DNA from: Levilactobacillus humaensis
GTDB lineage: Bacteria; Bacillota; Bacilli; Lactobacillales; Lactobacillaceae
Assembly: GCF_024345185.1 (NCBI RefSeq)
Contig: NZ_BROB01000012.1
Coordinates: forward strand, 1-64,000
Direction of reading: 5' to 3'
DNA length: 64,000 nt
The notes beneath the pieces are model-generated. The model worked only from the letters and a program-made list of their open reading frames with translations. It did no database searches and was not told the DNA's origin. Each line of letters starts with the position of its first letter. Positions within the stretch are counted from its first letter, which is position 1. Positions 22,227 through 30,988 of this stretch are shown one piece after another. A program made the position numbers and the translations under genes.

Positions 22227-23198
22227 ATGGATGAACAGATTGGGACGCTTCAACAGCAGTTGGCGGACCTCAATGCGGAATTGAAGGCGGGACAGGTGTA
22301 TCAGTCCCTGGGACATCGAATTGGGGAGGTTATGGACGGCATTCACCGGCGACGGCGGACGACTGTCGCGTTACCAGACGATTCGGATGGCATTCAGGAA
22401 CTTCTGGACCAACTCAATGAGCAACTTGCTCATCAGGAAAAATTAGCCCTGACGCCAGCCAACTTACAATTTCTCTTACGCCATTTGGCCTCACTCGATC
22501 CTAAGATTCGGTATAATGGCGTGAATTTCACCCTGTATGACGCCCTGCAACAGGATGCCATCGGCGAACAGGGGATGCGGCGGTTGATCTCAACGCTCAG
22601 TAGCGACCAAGTTCTCTTTAATCACGTCCTGGAACCCGCGAATGTGGCCGTCTTTGGCCGGGCTAGTGCGGCCTCGCTACTAGCCGTTGTCCTGCACTTT
22701 GTGAACGAGCAGTCGACACCGCTAGACTTAGACTGGCATCGCCTGGTGATTCAGGTGGCAACCTATATTAGCGTCGAGACGGACACCCGTGGCGTTGTGA
22801 ACCAACAGGGCTGGGCCCACGCCTATGCGGCCATGGTGGACCTGCTAGCCGTGTTAGCGGCCAGTGACCAGCTGACCCGTGCGGACAAGCTCTTTCTGTT
22901 GGTGACCTATATGGAGCGTCTCAAGCGCGTCACGACGCCGCTCATCTATGGGGAGAACGACCGGATGGCCGCGTACCTGGTGGAACTGACGAATCGCCAC
23001 AGTCTGTACGAGACGGCCTTTCTGGACTCGCTGAAGCATTGGCGGCAGGAAGTGGCCAAGCGTCGGCGACCTGACAACCTGGCGGGGTGGAATCAATTCT
23101 TTAACCGCAAACGTCTGTTAGACGCCTTACGTTTGAAGGCGGGACTCTCGCCGGCCATTAAAAAATATTTAAATTCAACTATCGATTTTTTAGGCTAA
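22227..23198 (+). CDS. DUF2785 family protein
   Basis: 323-residue soluble, mostly helical protein. The central segment GVVNQQGWAHAYAAMVDLL matches the signature of DUF2785, a family of unknown function. The N-terminus is a short predicted coiled coil (residues 1-25) and a basic patch (RRRRT). The ATG at 22227 is 8 bp after CAGGAGG; a TTG one codon earlier is possible. It probably shares a transcript with the SPFH gene, so membrane recruitment of this protein is conceivable but unproven. Confidence 0.75.
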   Translation: MDEQIGTLQQQLADLNAELKAGQVYQSLGHRIGEVMDGIHRRRRTTVALPDDSDGIQELLDQLNEQLAHQEKLALTPANLQFLLRHLASLDPKIRYNGVNFTLYDALQQDAIGEQGMRRLISTLSSDQVLFNHVLEPANVAVFGRASAASLLAVVLHFVNEQSTPLDLDWHRLVIQVATYISVETDTRGVVNQQGWAHAYAAMVDLLAVLAASDQLTRADKLFLLVTYMERLKRVTTPLIYGENDRMAAYLVELTNRHSLYETAFLDSLKHWRQEVAKRRRPDNLAGWNQFFNRKRLLDALRLKAGLSPAIKKYLNSTIDFLG

Positions 23199-23224
23199 AA
23201 AATATACGCATTTTTTTTGAGAAA

Positions 23225-23233
23225 TGGTATACT
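23225..23233 (+). promoter_or_regulatory. Extended -10 promoter of ddl
   Basis: TGG followed by TATACT, 45 bp before the gene, in an AT-rich stretch with no clear -35. Confidence 0.5.
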
Positions 23234-23277
23234 GAAGGCTAACCGAAATCTATATGATAGGATGAGTGACAAACAAG

Positions 23278-24423
23278 ATGGAGAAGAAAACAAAGTTACA
23301 TGTAGGTCTACTATTCGGTGGAAATTCTTCGGAGCATGACGTTTCCAAGCGTTCGGCCCACAACATTTACGATGCGATGGACAAATCTCATTACGACGTT
23401 AGCCTATTCCTGCTGACGCGTAGCGGTTTTGTTCTGAGCGACGCTGCTTCACGGCGCGTATTTGACGGCGAGGACGAGGCAACGGTCGCCGCAGAAGAAC
23501 TCACCAAAGTAGATTCTTCCAACCCCTTGGCACCCATTTGGAATTTATCTCAGGCAAAGGACATTGATGTTTTCTTCCCAATTATTCATGGTAATTTGGG
23601 TGAAGACGGTACGATCCAAGGGCTTTTCCGTCTCTTGAAAAAGCCTTTCGTGGGGAGTGGCGTCTTAGCATCAGCGACGTCCTTTGATAAGGACTTAACG
23701 AAGCAAGTGTTGACCACACACGGTATCCGGAACACCAAGTACGTGGTGATTACACCGGAAAACCGTAACGAGAACGACTACGAAACGATCAAGGCCAAAT
23801 TGGGCGCCAATGTCTTCATCAAGCCCGCTAACCAAGGATCATCCGTGGGGATTCATAAGGCAACGAACGCAACGGAATATGACGAAGGCATTGCCGACGC
23901 TTTCCGTTACGACTTTAAGGTGTTGGTTGAAGAAACCATCGCCGGTCCAGAAGAAGTTGAGATTTCCATTTTGGGTAACGAGAAGCCACAAGCTTCCCGT
24001 CTGGGTGCCATTCGGGTCCCAGAATCCGATGTCTTTTATGATTACAACAACAAGTTCGTGGATGCTAGTGGCGTGACCTTTGAAGTTCCAGTCGACTTGC
24101 CAGCCGACTTGACGACTGAAATCACGACGATGGGTCTGCGGACGTACGCGGCTCTTGGTTTAAAGGGTATGGCACGGATCGACTACCTGGTTTCTAAGGA
24201 TGGCGTGCCCTACGTTGGTGAAGTCAATACCTTACCAGGATTTACCAATATCAGTCTTTATCCACAACTGTGGCAGGCTTCCGGGATCAGCTATGCTGAC
24301 CTGATCGACCGACTGATTCAGTTGGCGCTTGATGAATTCGATTATCAAGACGAATTGGCTTACGACTTTATTCCGTTGGACAACGCTTCAGCGGCATCGA
24401 CCTACAAGCCTAAATCAAAGTAA
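23278..24423 (+). CDS. ddl: D-alanine--D-alanine/D-lactate ligase, phenylalanine type
   Basis: 381-residue ATP-grasp ligase that joins D-Ala to D-Ala or D-lactate for the peptidoglycan stem terminus. N-terminal FGGNSSEHDVS, ATP-grasp KPANQGSSVG and C-terminal GEVNTLPGFT are present. The selectivity residue, Tyr in D-Ala-D-Ala ligases, is Phe260 in the YNNKFVDASG segment, as in Leuconostoc (F261) and vancomycin-resistant lactobacilli, which predicts depsipeptide synthesis and intrinsic vancomycin resistance. The ATG start is preferred; a GTG four codons earlier cannot be excluded because neither ribosome site is strong. Confidence 0.93.
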   Translation: MEKKTKLHVGLLFGGNSSEHDVSKRSAHNIYDAMDKSHYDVSLFLLTRSGFVLSDAASRRVFDGEDEATVAAEELTKVDSSNPLAPIWNLSQAKDIDVFFPIIHGNLGEDGTIQGLFRLLKKPFVGSGVLASATSFDKDLTKQVLTTHGIRNTKYVVITPENRNENDYETIKAKLGANVFIKPANQGSSVGIHKATNATEYDEGIADAFRYDFKVLVEETIAGPEEVEISILGNEKPQASRLGAIRVPESDVFYDYNNKFVDASGVTFEVPVDLPADLTTEITTMGLRTYAALGLKGMARIDYLVSKDGVPYVGEVNTLPGFTNISLYPQLWQASGISYADLIDRLIQLALDEFDYQDELAYDFIPLDNASAASTYKPKSK

Positions 24424-24432
24424 GTTTAAACG

Positions 24433-24469
24433 TCGGTGGGCCACGGTAACGTGACTCACCGATTTTTTT
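24433..24469 (+). terminator. Terminator of ddl
   Basis: TCGGTG pairs with CACCGA, with inner CACG/CGTG pairs, followed by seven T. Confidence 0.85.
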
Positions 24470-24485
24470 ATAGGGAGGATTTTCT

Positions 24486-26072
24486 GTGCAACAGTATCGA
24501 CACCAACTGAATCGTGTTTGGCGACTGAGTCTCACGCAACCCCGGCTTCTGACGGGGTGGGGCGGCTTAATTAGCCTGTTACTGGCCGTGCGCTGGTTGA
24601 GTCAGCGGCCTGGCTGGTCACTATCATTGGTCCTGAGTATCATGGGTCTCTGTGTGGTTACAGCGGGACAATTCACTCAGTTGGCGGCAGCGGTTTCTGG
24701 GAAAATGACGACTGGGTCAGAAACCTGGCACCGTGTCTGGCAGCGTAAATGGGCGTGGGGCCTGGTCCTTTTGGTATCGGTTGTCCTGGCCTTGCCATTT
24801 GGTCTGTGGGGTCTGGGAAGCCGTTTCTGGGCCCGTCTGGTGTTACCGGCGGCACTGATTAATTTTGTGACGCTGAATCGGCGGCCGGTACTGATGGTTG
24901 TAGGGGGACTCTATTTGCTCCTGGCTGGAATCTTCTGGTTATGGGGGCCACGTTGGTGGTTTCGCTGTGAACCCGCAACTGGTGGGGCAATACGACAAAT
25001 TGGTGGTGCCCTAGTTATTTGGGCTGGTCTCGCCGTGGTGTGGCTTGCCGGCAGTGAGGGCTTAGTTGCGGGACTTCACGTGGTGACTGACCGGTTGCTG
25101 TTGCTAGTTGCCGTATTCATCGTCTTGTTGGGATTCTGCTTGGTAACCATTCTAGGATTAACAACAGCTATTTGGGCCTGGTGTGGGCAGCCACAGCAAG
25201 TATTGGTCAGTCAGGAGACGCATGGTCTGCCTGAGGCATTGGTTTTATCACTAGTCAGCCTGGTGATGATGGGGATGGTGACGTCACAAACGGTCTTCGC
25301 CCAACCGGCGTGGGGACCAACCACCCTGATCAGTCATCGTGGGGTTGACCACGGTCATGGCGTTCAGAACACGGTCGGGGCCTTGCGCCACGTGACGACT
25401 CACCATCCGGACTACGTGGAAATGGATTTGCACGAGACCCGCGATCATCAGTGGGTCGTGTTGCATGACGAGAACCTTAACGTGTTAGCTGGTCGTAATG
25501 TGACCCCTCACGACCTGACCCTCCGGCAGTTGCAACGCCTGACGCTCCATGAAAATGGGCAGCAGGCCCGACTCAGTAGTTGGCCAGCCTATCTGCGGAT
25601 GGCTGAAGCCCAACATCAACGTCTGATGGTGGAGATCAAAACGACGTCACACGACTCACCGGATGCCATTCGGCGATTTGCCACGACCTATGGTGACCGG
25701 TTACGGCGTGATGGGAGTGTGGTTCATTCGCTAGATTATCGGGTAGTCCGGCAGTTACGTCGGCTACAGCCACGTTTAAAGGTAGGGGCAATCCTTCCGT
25801 TCAATTGGGTTAATCCCCGATCACTTCCCGCGGACTTCTATTCCTTTCAACGGCTGTCCGCCAGTCAACAGTTCATCGCGGCGGCTCATCAGCAGGGGGC
25901 ACCGGCGTACCTATGGACACCCGATACATCGGCAACCATGACGCGAATGTGGGCGCTAGGTGCCGACGGTCAGATTACCAATGAGTTATCACGATTACGT
26001 TGGGTGACTCGGCAATCGGCTTCAGCGACGCGGTGGGCAGTCTTGCAAAACTTTGTTTTAAGCTATGCATAG
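24486..26072 (+). CDS. Membrane glycerophosphodiester phosphodiesterase
   Basis: 528-residue protein with an N-terminal membrane domain of several helices (residues 25-270) and an extracytoplasmic GDPD TIM-barrel domain (280-500). Catalytic and metal residues are visible: H284-R285 in LISHRG, E312 and D314 in VEMDLHETRD, and H327 in VLHDENL. It probably cleaves glycerophosphodiesters or lipoteichoic-acid-type polymers at the cell surface. Relatives with this architecture are common in lactobacilli. GTG start after GGGAGGA. Single-gene unit. Confidence 0.88.
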   Translation: MQQYRHQLNRVWRLSLTQPRLLTGWGGLISLLLAVRWLSQRPGWSLSLVLSIMGLCVVTAGQFTQLAAAVSGKMTTGSETWHRVWQRKWAWGLVLLVSVVLALPFGLWGLGSRFWARLVLPAALINFVTLNRRPVLMVVGGLYLLLAGIFWLWGPRWWFRCEPATGGAIRQIGGALVIWAGLAVVWLAGSEGLVAGLHVVTDRLLLLVAVFIVLLGFCLVTILGLTTAIWAWCGQPQQVLVSQETHGLPEALVLSLVSLVMMGMVTSQTVFAQPAWGPTTLISHRGVDHGHGVQNTVGALRHVTTHHPDYVEMDLHETRDHQWVVLHDENLNVLAGRNVTPHDLTLRQLQRLTLHENGQQARLSSWPAYLRMAEAQHQRLMVEIKTTSHDSPDAIRRFATTYGDRLRRDGSVVHSLDYRVVRQLRRLQPRLKVGAILPFNWVNPRSLPADFYSFQRLSASQQFIAAAHQQGAPAYLWTPDTSATMTRMWALGADGQITNELSRLRWVTRQSASATRWAVLQNFVLSYA

Positions 26073-26119
26073 GTTGCCGGATTAGCAGATTAATCGATTA
26101 TTTACGTACGATAGAAACT

Positions 26120-26145
26120 AAGGCGGACAAGATGTCCGCCTTTTT
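26120..26145 (+). terminator. Terminator of the phosphodiesterase gene
   Basis: AAGGCGGACA pairs with TGTCCGCCTT around a 3-base loop, followed by T5. Confidence 0.88.
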
Positions 26146-26425
26146 AAAATCTTATTATTATAGTTTTTATATAAAAATGAGTGAATGGACTAGACAGATT
26201 AGATTTTCTTAATGATATCGCATATTGCTTGTAATTCTCTATAAATCGCCTATTATTGTAACTAACGATAAACAGGCTGAGTCTGGCCAGTCATTACCAG
26301 GGGCTGAATATTAACGGCTGCAATAACTTAAGTGTCGGGGAATGGTCGTTAATCACGTTTTGAGTAATGTTCGGTTTTATCATGTTGACGGTACCTAACG
26401 TTACGACTCGTGAGGGAGAGATGAG
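26146..26425. other. AT-rich gap with no gene recognised
   Basis: Together with the end of the previous unit this is a 353-bp gap. 26146-26270 is distinctly AT-rich and contains a 14-bp palindrome TTTTTATATAAAAA (26164-26177). A TATCAT at 26378-26383 may be a -10 of the next gene, but no correctly spaced -35 is seen. No RNA gene or reading frame is convincing. Confidence 0.4.
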
Positions 26426-27286
26426 ATGCGTTTATTAGGGAGTAAAGTTAAACAATATCGGAAGCAGAAGAACTTGTCACAACAGGAATTGGCCGAAGGA
26501 ATCTGTACCCAAGCGACGGTCAGTTTGATGGAAAAAAAGAACAAAGTACCGAGCATCAAGATTATTTTACAGATTTGCCGGCGGCTCAATATTTCGTTAA
26601 ATGATGTTTTATCCGGTCTCGGGAGTGGGATGGATGAACAATTCGACGATATTGCCGGGGCGATCCGTCGTGAAGACTATGCGCTCGCGGATGATCTGCT
26701 GGGTAAAGTTAATATGACGAATGTTCAGAATGCCTTTGACCGCGAACGTTACCATTACTACCGCGGTTTTGTGGAGCTTGGCGCTCGTAATCGTCCGGAT
26801 GAAGCAATCTTTCACTTTAACTTGTTGCTTCACCGGGCCTACCGGATGCCGTGGGATTTGTATGCGATTGTCGGTAACGTCGGCATGGCCACAGCTTACC
26901 TCAATCGGCAGGAACTCGATAAGGCGCGTTTCTATTTGAATGCGGCGGTCGGGTACCTTGATGATTTCGAATGGCATGATGAGGATAATTTCAAGCGACT
27001 CATCTGGGCCCGTTACCAGATTGCCCAGATGTACCTGAAGTTGGAACAGCCACAACTGGTGATTGATAACGTGGAAGCCGCTTTGCGGGCTGTTAAGCAC
27101 CAGGGGTCACTGTACCTGATTGATGTCTTGTATGAGATGAAGGGGGAGGCTGAGAAGGCCTTACTGGCGACGACAGCTTCCAAACGAAGCCTGACGATTG
27201 CCCGGACGCTCGCCTTGGTAACCCACAACGTTGCCTTGCAGGAACGGCTGACACCTCAGGTTGGCAGCACAATTATTGCCGATTAA
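26426..27286 (+). CDS. XRE-family HTH regulator with TPR-like C-terminus
   Basis: 286-residue regulator. An N-terminal Cro/C1-type helix-turn-helix (residues 5-60; KNLSQQELAEG... SLMEKKNKVPS) is followed by helical repeats (about 75-280), the architecture of the Rgg/PlcR/ComR group whose TPR domain may bind a small peptide. No pheromone gene is seen beside it. The ATG follows GGGAGAGATG. It converges on usp. Target genes are unknown; autoregulation is plausible. Confidence 0.85.
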   Translation: MRLLGSKVKQYRKQKNLSQQELAEGICTQATVSLMEKKNKVPSIKIILQICRRLNISLNDVLSGLGSGMDEQFDDIAGAIRREDYALADDLLGKVNMTNVQNAFDRERYHYYRGFVELGARNRPDEAIFHFNLLLHRAYRMPWDLYAIVGNVGMATAYLNRQELDKARFYLNAAVGYLDDFEWHDEDNFKRLIWARYQIAQMYLKLEQPQLVIDNVEAALRAVKHQGSLYLIDVLYEMKGEAEKALLATTASKRSLTIARTLALVTHNVALQERLTPQVGSTIIAD

Positions 27287-27297
27287 ATGACTGTATC

Positions 27298-27334
27298 AAA
27301 AAAAGTCGTTGTCCCATACGGGGCAACGACTTTT
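27298..27334. terminator. Bidirectional terminator between the regulator and usp
   Basis: A 15-bp stem (27301-27315 with 27320-27334) has A-run and T-run flanks suitable for both convergent genes; the T run is longer on the minus strand. Confidence 0.85.
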
Positions 27335-27349
27335 ACTGATTAATGAGGC

Positions 27350-27829
27350 TTAGTTTTCTGGATGAGTCTTCTTGGCGGGCTGGTTGTCTAAATCAGTCCG
27401 GACAACGATAACGTCGCAGACGGCCGTCCGAGTAACATATTCGGTAACAGAACCAATCAAGAGACGTTCAACGGCATTTAACCCCGTTGCCCCAATCATG
27501 ATTAAATCTGTATCGTTATCCCGGGGAACATCACGGGCAATGATCGTCTTCGGCGCACCATACTCAATCGCGTAATCGATGTTGTCTAGGCCAGCAGCCT
27601 TAGCATCGGCAACGTACTTATCAAGTGTCTTCTTCGCCGTTTCCGTGACTTGTTCAACCATGCTGGTATCGAAGCTGGAAATGTTTTGGAAAGCCCGCGT
27701 ATCAACAACGTGAACGAGATGTAAATCAGCATCGTTACGCTTAGCCACAGCGACCGCTTTCTTGAAAGCTAATTCTGCTTCGTAGGAACCGTCGACTGGT
27801 ACTAAAATGTGCTTATATTGTTGTAACAT
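27350..27829 (-). CDS. Universal stress protein UspA family
   Basis: 159-residue Usp domain. The N-terminal strand HILVPVDGS and the ATP-binding pattern G-x-T-G-(9x)-G-S in GATGLNAVERLLIGSVTEY indicate an ATP-binding type. Usually induced by stress or starvation; the biochemical role is not defined. ATG at 27829 lies 6 bp after GAGAGGTG; a GTG three codons upstream overlaps that site and is rejected. In lactic acid bacteria a usp gene often lies near the 6S RNA gene, as it does here. Confidence 0.93.
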   Translation of the reverse strand: MLQQYKHILVPVDGSYEAELAFKKAVAVAKRNDADLHLVHVVDTRAFQNISSFDTSMVEQVTETAKKTLDKYVADAKAAGLDNIDYAIEYGAPKTIIARDVPRDNDTDLIMIGATGLNAVERLLIGSVTEYVTRTAVCDVIVVRTDLDNQPAKKTHPEN

Positions 27830-27925
27830 ATTGTTCACCTCTCATTACTTTATACTCTTATCATACGTTATTTATGGGCAAATAAAAAGCAAAATGGCAG
27901 AAATTTTCAGAGAAAATGAAACCGG

Positions 27926-28213
27926 TTACGCCTTGGGCAACCACCGAACCATTAAAATTTGGAGAACCAAAATTAGGATAATGCCCGCTAAGAGGGCAAT
28001 GAGGATGAGGACCGTGTTGTTCAGAGCGGTGGCAATTGCTGACAAAATACCGACGAGCAAAAGCAGAATCCCGCCGACCTTTAAAATATTACTGAGGGCC
28101 GCATTTTCTTCAGGATGAAAGACTAGAAATGGTCGGTTACGGTGGCTATAAGCCCCCCAACCGAGGCCGAGGGCCAGCACGGTGTAGCAGATCATTAGAA
28201 TAGTTATGAGCAC
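27926..28213 (-). CDS. Small membrane protein, unknown function
   Basis: 95-residue protein with three predicted helices (about 1-20, 45-65, 68-90) and a short basic C-terminus. The start is GTG at 28213, 8 bp after AAAGGAGG; a longer frame to 28270 would run through the 6S RNA terminator and is rejected. It resembles short DUF3899-like proteins in topology, but I do not recognise a named family. It lies between usp and the 6S RNA. Confidence 0.7.
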   Translation of the reverse strand: MLITILMICYTVLALGLGWGAYSHRNRPFLVFHPEENAALSNILKVGGILLLLVGILSAIATALNNTVLILIALLAGIILILVLQILMVRWLPKA

Positions 28214-28235
28214 GAGGTGTTCCTCCTTTAATTTG

Positions 28236-28266
28236 AAAAGAAAAGGACCATTCAATGGAATGGTCC
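28236..28266 (-). terminator. Terminator after the 6S RNA
   Basis: Minus strand: GGACCATTC pairs with GAATGGTCC (28266-28258 with 28253-28245), then TTTTCTTTT. A smaller palindromic hairpin AAAGCT/AGCTTT (28281-28269) precedes it. Confidence 0.85.
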
Positions 28267-28271
28267 TCAAA

Positions 28272-28480
28272 GCTGAGCTTTGGTTGATCTAAGTGGTGCC
28301 GTTAATTGTCCAGTCATGTTGACCCGCGATGACAATGCAGGGGGGAATGTCTGTTGGAGTGTCTGACTTCCAAGTGAAAAGGCCTGCCATCTTCTCCACC
28401 ATAGAACATTCCCATATATAAATTACTTGTTCGGCAACTTGTAGTGAGACAACGCGTACACCTTAGAACCATCTTGATAT
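28272..28480 (-). ncRNA. ssrS: 6S RNA (Lacto-usp type)
   Basis: An untranslated unit of about 200 nt with its own promoter: perfect TATAAT at 28492-28487 (minus) and a terminator just downstream. The RNA ends pair: GGTT-CTAAG-GTG at 28470 and below with CAC-CTTAG-AACC at 28300-28282, the closing stem typical of 6S RNA, which sequesters sigma-A RNA polymerase by mimicking an open promoter. Its position next to rarA matches Bacillus bsrA, and its nearness to usp matches the Lacto-usp motif of lactobacilli. Ends are approximate. Confidence 0.8.
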
Positions 28481-28509
28481 TAGCATATTATAGGGTAAAG
28501 TTCAATTTA

Positions 28510-29787
28510 TCACTTTCGATTTGCCTGACGAAGGCGCTGGTATTGTTCGGCCAACTGACTTTCGAAACGGCCATTGGTTTTGGGATGGTAGTACTGGGCC
28601 GACCTGAGGCTATCCGGCAGGTATTGTTGCTTGACCCAGTCGTTGGGGAAGTCGTGAGGAAATTGGTAGCCATTCCCGTGACCCAGCTTCTTGGCGCCAC
28701 TGTAATGGGCATCCTTGAGGTGTTCGGGGACGGCACCGTTGTGACCACCCATGACGTCTTCCAGGGCGTCGTCGATGGCGGCAATCCCCGAGTTGGACTT
28801 AGGAGACAAGCACAGCTCGATGACGGCGTCCGCGAGGGGAATTCGTCCCTCAGGCAGGCCTAACTGTTGCGCGGCTTGTACGGCCTGTACGGTGCGTCCT
28901 GCGGCGGGGAGGTTGGCGAGACCAATATCCTCGTAGGCAATGACCATCAGCCGTCGACAGATCGATGGGAGGTCACCGGCCGCAACCAATTGTGCCAAAT
29001 AATGTAAGGCGGCGTCGGTGTCACTCCCGCGAATGGACTTCTGAAAGGCGGAGATGACGTCGTAATGGGCATCCCCGTTCTTATCACCCACCAGGGCCTT
29101 ACGTTGCAGACAGGTTTCCGCAACCTCACGGGTCACGTGAATCTGACCGTCCTCGGCCGGTGACGTGGATTGTGCGGCCAGCTCCAGGCCATTTAAGGCA
29201 CTGCGGAGGTCCCCATTGGTGGCCCCAGCAATGAAGTCGAGGGCCTCGGCGTCAACGTGCAGGGGTAACTCACCGAGTCCACGTTCCTTGTCGGTGATGG
29301 CCCGGTTCAAGGCCACCTTGATGTCCTCTAAGGAGAGGGGATGGACCTCGAAGATCTGGGTTCGACTCCGAATGGCAGGGTTGATGTTGATGTAAGGATT
29401 CTCAGTGGTGGCGCCGATGAGAATGATGCGACCACTCTCCAAGTGAGGTAGCAGGAAGTCCTGCTTGGTCTTGTCCAATCGGTGAATTTCATCGAGTAAC
29501 AGGATGACGGTACCGCTCATTTTGGCCTCGGCCGCGACAACCTGAAGGTCCTTCTTGGAGTCCGTCGCGGCATTTAATTTACGAAAGGCGTATTTCGTCG
29601 ACCCGGCGATCGCACTGGCAATGCTGGTCTTTCCGGTTCCCGGTGGACCATAGAGAATCATGGACGACAGGAGTTTAGCTGCCACCATGCGGGCGATGAT
29701 CTTGCCAGGGCCCACCAAGTCTTGTTGGCCCACAATGTCTTCGAGACGTTGGGGCCGCATACGATAGGCTAATGGATGTTGTGCCAA
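28510..29787 (-). CDS. rarA: Replication-associated recombination protein RarA (MgsA)
   Basis: 425-residue clamp-loader-like AAA+ ATPase that acts at stalled replication forks. Walker A is GPPGTGKTS near residue 47, Walker B LLLDEIHRLD near 98, and the sensor segment follows; the C-terminal half is the helical tetramerisation domain. The start codon is TTG after AAAGGAAC. It is 16 bp downstream of the DUF1694 gene and probably co-transcribed with it. The 6S RNA promoter lies just past its stop. Confidence 0.95.
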   Translation of the reverse strand: MAQHPLAYRMRPQRLEDIVGQQDLVGPGKIIARMVAAKLLSSMILYGPPGTGKTSIASAIAGSTKYAFRKLNAATDSKKDLQVVAAEAKMSGTVILLLDEIHRLDKTKQDFLLPHLESGRIILIGATTENPYININPAIRSRTQIFEVHPLSLEDIKVALNRAITDKERGLGELPLHVDAEALDFIAGATNGDLRSALNGLELAAQSTSPAEDGQIHVTREVAETCLQRKALVGDKNGDAHYDVISAFQKSIRGSDTDAALHYLAQLVAAGDLPSICRRLMVIAYEDIGLANLPAAGRTVQAVQAAQQLGLPEGRIPLADAVIELCLSPKSNSGIAAIDDALEDVMGGHNGAVPEHLKDAHYSGAKKLGHGNGYQFPHDFPNDWVKQQYLPDSLRSAQYYHPKTNGRFESQLAEQYQRLRQANRK

Positions 29788-29803
29788 AGTGAAGTTCCTT
29801 TCT

Positions 29804-30268
29804 TTAGTGGTGACCGAAGAGACGGGCTAACCAACCAGGTTGTTTAGCCGGGTGTGTGACCTGAGTCTTGGCTGGAGTTGCGGGGTATTTAGCAGTTAGG
29901 CTGATGGGATTCTGGTCGATCGCGTGGTCACTAGCGACGACGAGCCCCAGATCCGTGGCCTGATGACCGTAGAAGTCATCTTGGCGAATCGTAAATTTTA
30001 AGTTGTGTTGACCGGTGGCCTTGAGATAAGGAGCCAGGTCACTCTGGTCGATGTGACCGTTGAAGATCACCTGCAGGTCCGGATGGGCGCTGATTTCACG
30101 CGTGAAGGCCCGGACATTTTGAGCATTGGTGACCTCGGCAATCGTCATGGCGAGGGAGACGCGTTCGCGAAATGTCCCCAGGTAATGGCGTTGTTCATCG
30201 GGGTGAACCATCGGCGTGCCATAGACCGAATTCTGTAGATGCTGTTCCATTTGACTCTTCTCAGCCAT
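29804..30268 (-). CDS. DUF1694 family protein (YueI-like)
   Basis: 154-residue soluble protein of the YueI/DUF1694 family, with the conserved GTFRERVSLA segment near residue 30 and a Pro/Lys-rich C-terminal tail. Function unknown. The ATG at 30268 has AAGAGGG upstream; a 16-codon longer frame lacks a ribosome site. Forms an operon with rarA and is divergent from the DUF1054 gene. Confidence 0.82.
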   Translation of the reverse strand: MAEKSQMEQHLQNSVYGTPMVHPDEQRHYLGTFRERVSLAMTIAEVTNAQNVRAFTREISAHPDLQVIFNGHIDQSDLAPYLKATGQHNLKFTIRQDDFYGHQATDLGLVVASDHAIDQNPISLTAKYPATPAKTQVTHPAKQPGWLARLFGHH

Positions 30269-30342
30269 GAGGATCCCTCTTTTCAAGTTAGTTCTATTAG
30301 TATAACATGGAATCAATTGAACGTTTAGAAGGGGGATTAGCG

Positions 30343-30942
30343 ATGTACGAGGACCAAGATTTCCGAGTATTTGAGGACCAAACGTTACCTGGACGCTTAG
30401 GCAAGATTAGGGAACAGATTGATCCCAAATTCATGGTGACGGTGGCGGATCTCCAACCGGTCTTTGCCACACTGGCGGTACCAATCTATGATCACGTTTC
30501 CAAACATTTGCGGCGAACCAAGAACCCGCCAACTGATACCTGGGTGGCTTTCAGTACGTCCAGGCGGGGCTATAAGATGTTACCGCATCTGGAGATTGGC
30601 TTCTGGGACGACCGTTTCTTCATCTGGCTGGCTGTGTTACAGGAGGCCAAGAATCGTCAGGCCTTGTTGAGTAGCCTAAAGGAAGATCTCGTCATGACGC
30701 TACCTAATGATTTCGAGTGCGGTGGTGATCATACGGACAAGGATTCCGGGGTGCCACTGACGCGCGAGGCTTATCAAGCCTTGATGGCAACCCAGACCGA
30801 TCGGCATGCCGAATGGCAGGTTGGTCGGCAGTTTCATCGCGGGGATGCCTTCTTTACGTTGACACCGGAGGCTCAAGCGGCCACAATTAGAGAGATTGTG
30901 ACGGCGTTGTTGCCGGTATATGATCAATTGATTCGAATTTAA
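30343..30942 (+). CDS. DUF1054 / UPF0637 family protein (YktB-like)
   Basis: 199-residue protein of the UPF0637 (YktB) family. Conserved family blocks include TWVAFSTSRRGYKMLPH and FFIWLAVLQEAKN. Cytoplasmic, function unknown. I moved the start to the ATG at 30343, 7-9 bp after AGAAGGGGG; a TATAAC box at 30301-30306 fits a transcript beginning just before it. An ATG at 30307 would lie at the transcription start. Confidence 0.85.
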   Translation: MYEDQDFRVFEDQTLPGRLGKIREQIDPKFMVTVADLQPVFATLAVPIYDHVSKHLRRTKNPPTDTWVAFSTSRRGYKMLPHLEIGFWDDRFFIWLAVLQEAKNRQALLSSLKEDLVMTLPNDFECGGDHTDKDSGVPLTREAYQALMATQTDRHAEWQVGRQFHRGDAFFTLTPEAQAATIREIVTALLPVYDQLIRI

Positions 30943-30988
30943 CGCGATAAAGTAGCTTGTAACCACCAAAATTAGAGGGGGAGTTCTT

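Noticed and set aside
26000-26212. Possible small gene overlapping the end of the phosphodiesterase gene
   Set aside because: It runs through a strong terminator and lacks a ribosome site.
28214-28270. Longer N-terminus for the small membrane protein
   Set aside because: It lies inside the 6S RNA terminator hairpin; a good AAAGGAGG precedes the GTG at 28213.
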